A stretch of DNA of 20,517 nt, taken from positions 1 to 20,517 of the forward strand of contig CAZFDM010000090.1 in NCBI GenBank assembly GCA_964517975.1. The letters are read 5' to 3'. The stretch comes from JBBIRM01 sp964517975 (lineage in GTDB: Bacteria; Desulfobacterota; BSN033; UBA1163). The notes under the pieces are model-generated. The model searched no databases and was not told the DNA's origin. It was given only the letters and a program-made list of their open reading frames with translations. The position numbers were made by a program, and so were the translations under genes. This document shows, piece by piece, positions 20,390-20,517 of the stretch (within the stretch, counting starts at the first letter, position 1; each line of letters opens with the position of its first letter).

Positions 20390-20517
20390 CTCCTTTCCTT
20401 TAGGATTTTTAGCCCTTCACAAAACTCCCAATATATTGATTTTATTTGGAAATTTTACATGCATTTTTTTGACTTCACCTCCACCCAGCAAAACCTTATC
20501 CATCAACGGTTTGCGGG
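20390..20517. other. Upstream region of the stress operon, no gene seen
   Basis: The last 128 nt contain the ribosome site of the minus-strand gene and AT-rich sequence, but no open frame I can support. I looked for a -24/-12 sigma-54 promoter on the minus strand (GG, 10 nt, GC) and found none that fits well. The true promoter may lie beyond the window. Confidence 0.4.

Noticed and set aside
20390..20517. Sigma-54 promoter for the stress operon
   Set aside because: No GG-N10-GC pair with a supporting consensus context was found on the minus strand.
1..20517. CRISPR array, tRNA or rRNA genes, insertion sequences
   Set aside because: I saw no regularly spaced repeats, no cloverleaf-like sequence, and no transposase or terminal inverted repeats on reading both strands.

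Overview
The window looks like a chromosomal segment of an anaerobic Gram-negative bacterium, probably of the Desulfobacterota (deltaproteobacterial) kind. The grounds are indirect: moderately AT-rich DNA, a sigma-54 two-component system with Spy/CpxP-like periplasmic proteins, and a cluster full of radical SAM and cobalamin-binding enzymes. This placement is an inference.

Layout. Positions 1-114 are the 3' end of a zinc-type alcohol dehydrogenase gene. Positions about 144-13890 form a RiPP (ribosomally made, modified peptide) cluster in two convergent arms whose stop codons lie 2 nt apart at 7902/7905. The left arm (+) encodes a Phd/YefM-like small regulator, precursor P1, a cobalamin-binding radical SAM enzyme, an SDR dehydrogenase, a YcaO enzyme, a second cobalamin-binding radical SAM enzyme, a CPBP membrane protein interrupted by an in-frame TGA, and a pentein-fold guanidine-modifying enzyme. 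The right arm (-) encodes a SPASM radical SAM maturase, precursors P2 and P3, a cysteine-rich protein with a PqqD-like tail, a radical SAM enzyme of the 'RiPP maturation protein 1' type, and precursor P4 (59 aa). From 14000 to 20389 (-) lies an unrelated housekeeping and stress region: a hypothetical protein, a DUF72 protein, a rhomboid protease, a sigma-54 response regulator, a histidine kinase and two Spy/CpxP-like periplasmic proteins.

The striking point is a shared peptide signature. The four precursors have nearly the same leader (MARIKIKDLPK, then KI(S/T)(K/R)(E/D)E(L/M), then GG) and unrelated cores. The same signature also occurs on the proteins that should act on them. Short versions start the Phd-like protein (MPKIKIKDL), the first radical SAM enzyme (MARILIKDLAICGG), the YcaO protein (MVPRIEIKDL) and the SPASM enzyme (MARIKIDDL). 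Ungapped leader-length versions lie at the N-terminus of the pentein enzyme and at the extreme C-terminus of the 'protein 1' radical SAM enzyme. I propose that leader mimics on the enzymes dock to a shared leader-binding domain, or tune it by competition; the PqqD-like tail of the cysteine-rich protein is a candidate. Three promoters (left arm, P2, SPASM gene) share ACTTGACA and an 8-mer, TTGATTAA or its reverse complement, at exactly the same distance from the -35 box, which suggests one regulator for all three. No exporter or C39 leader peptidase is visible in the window.
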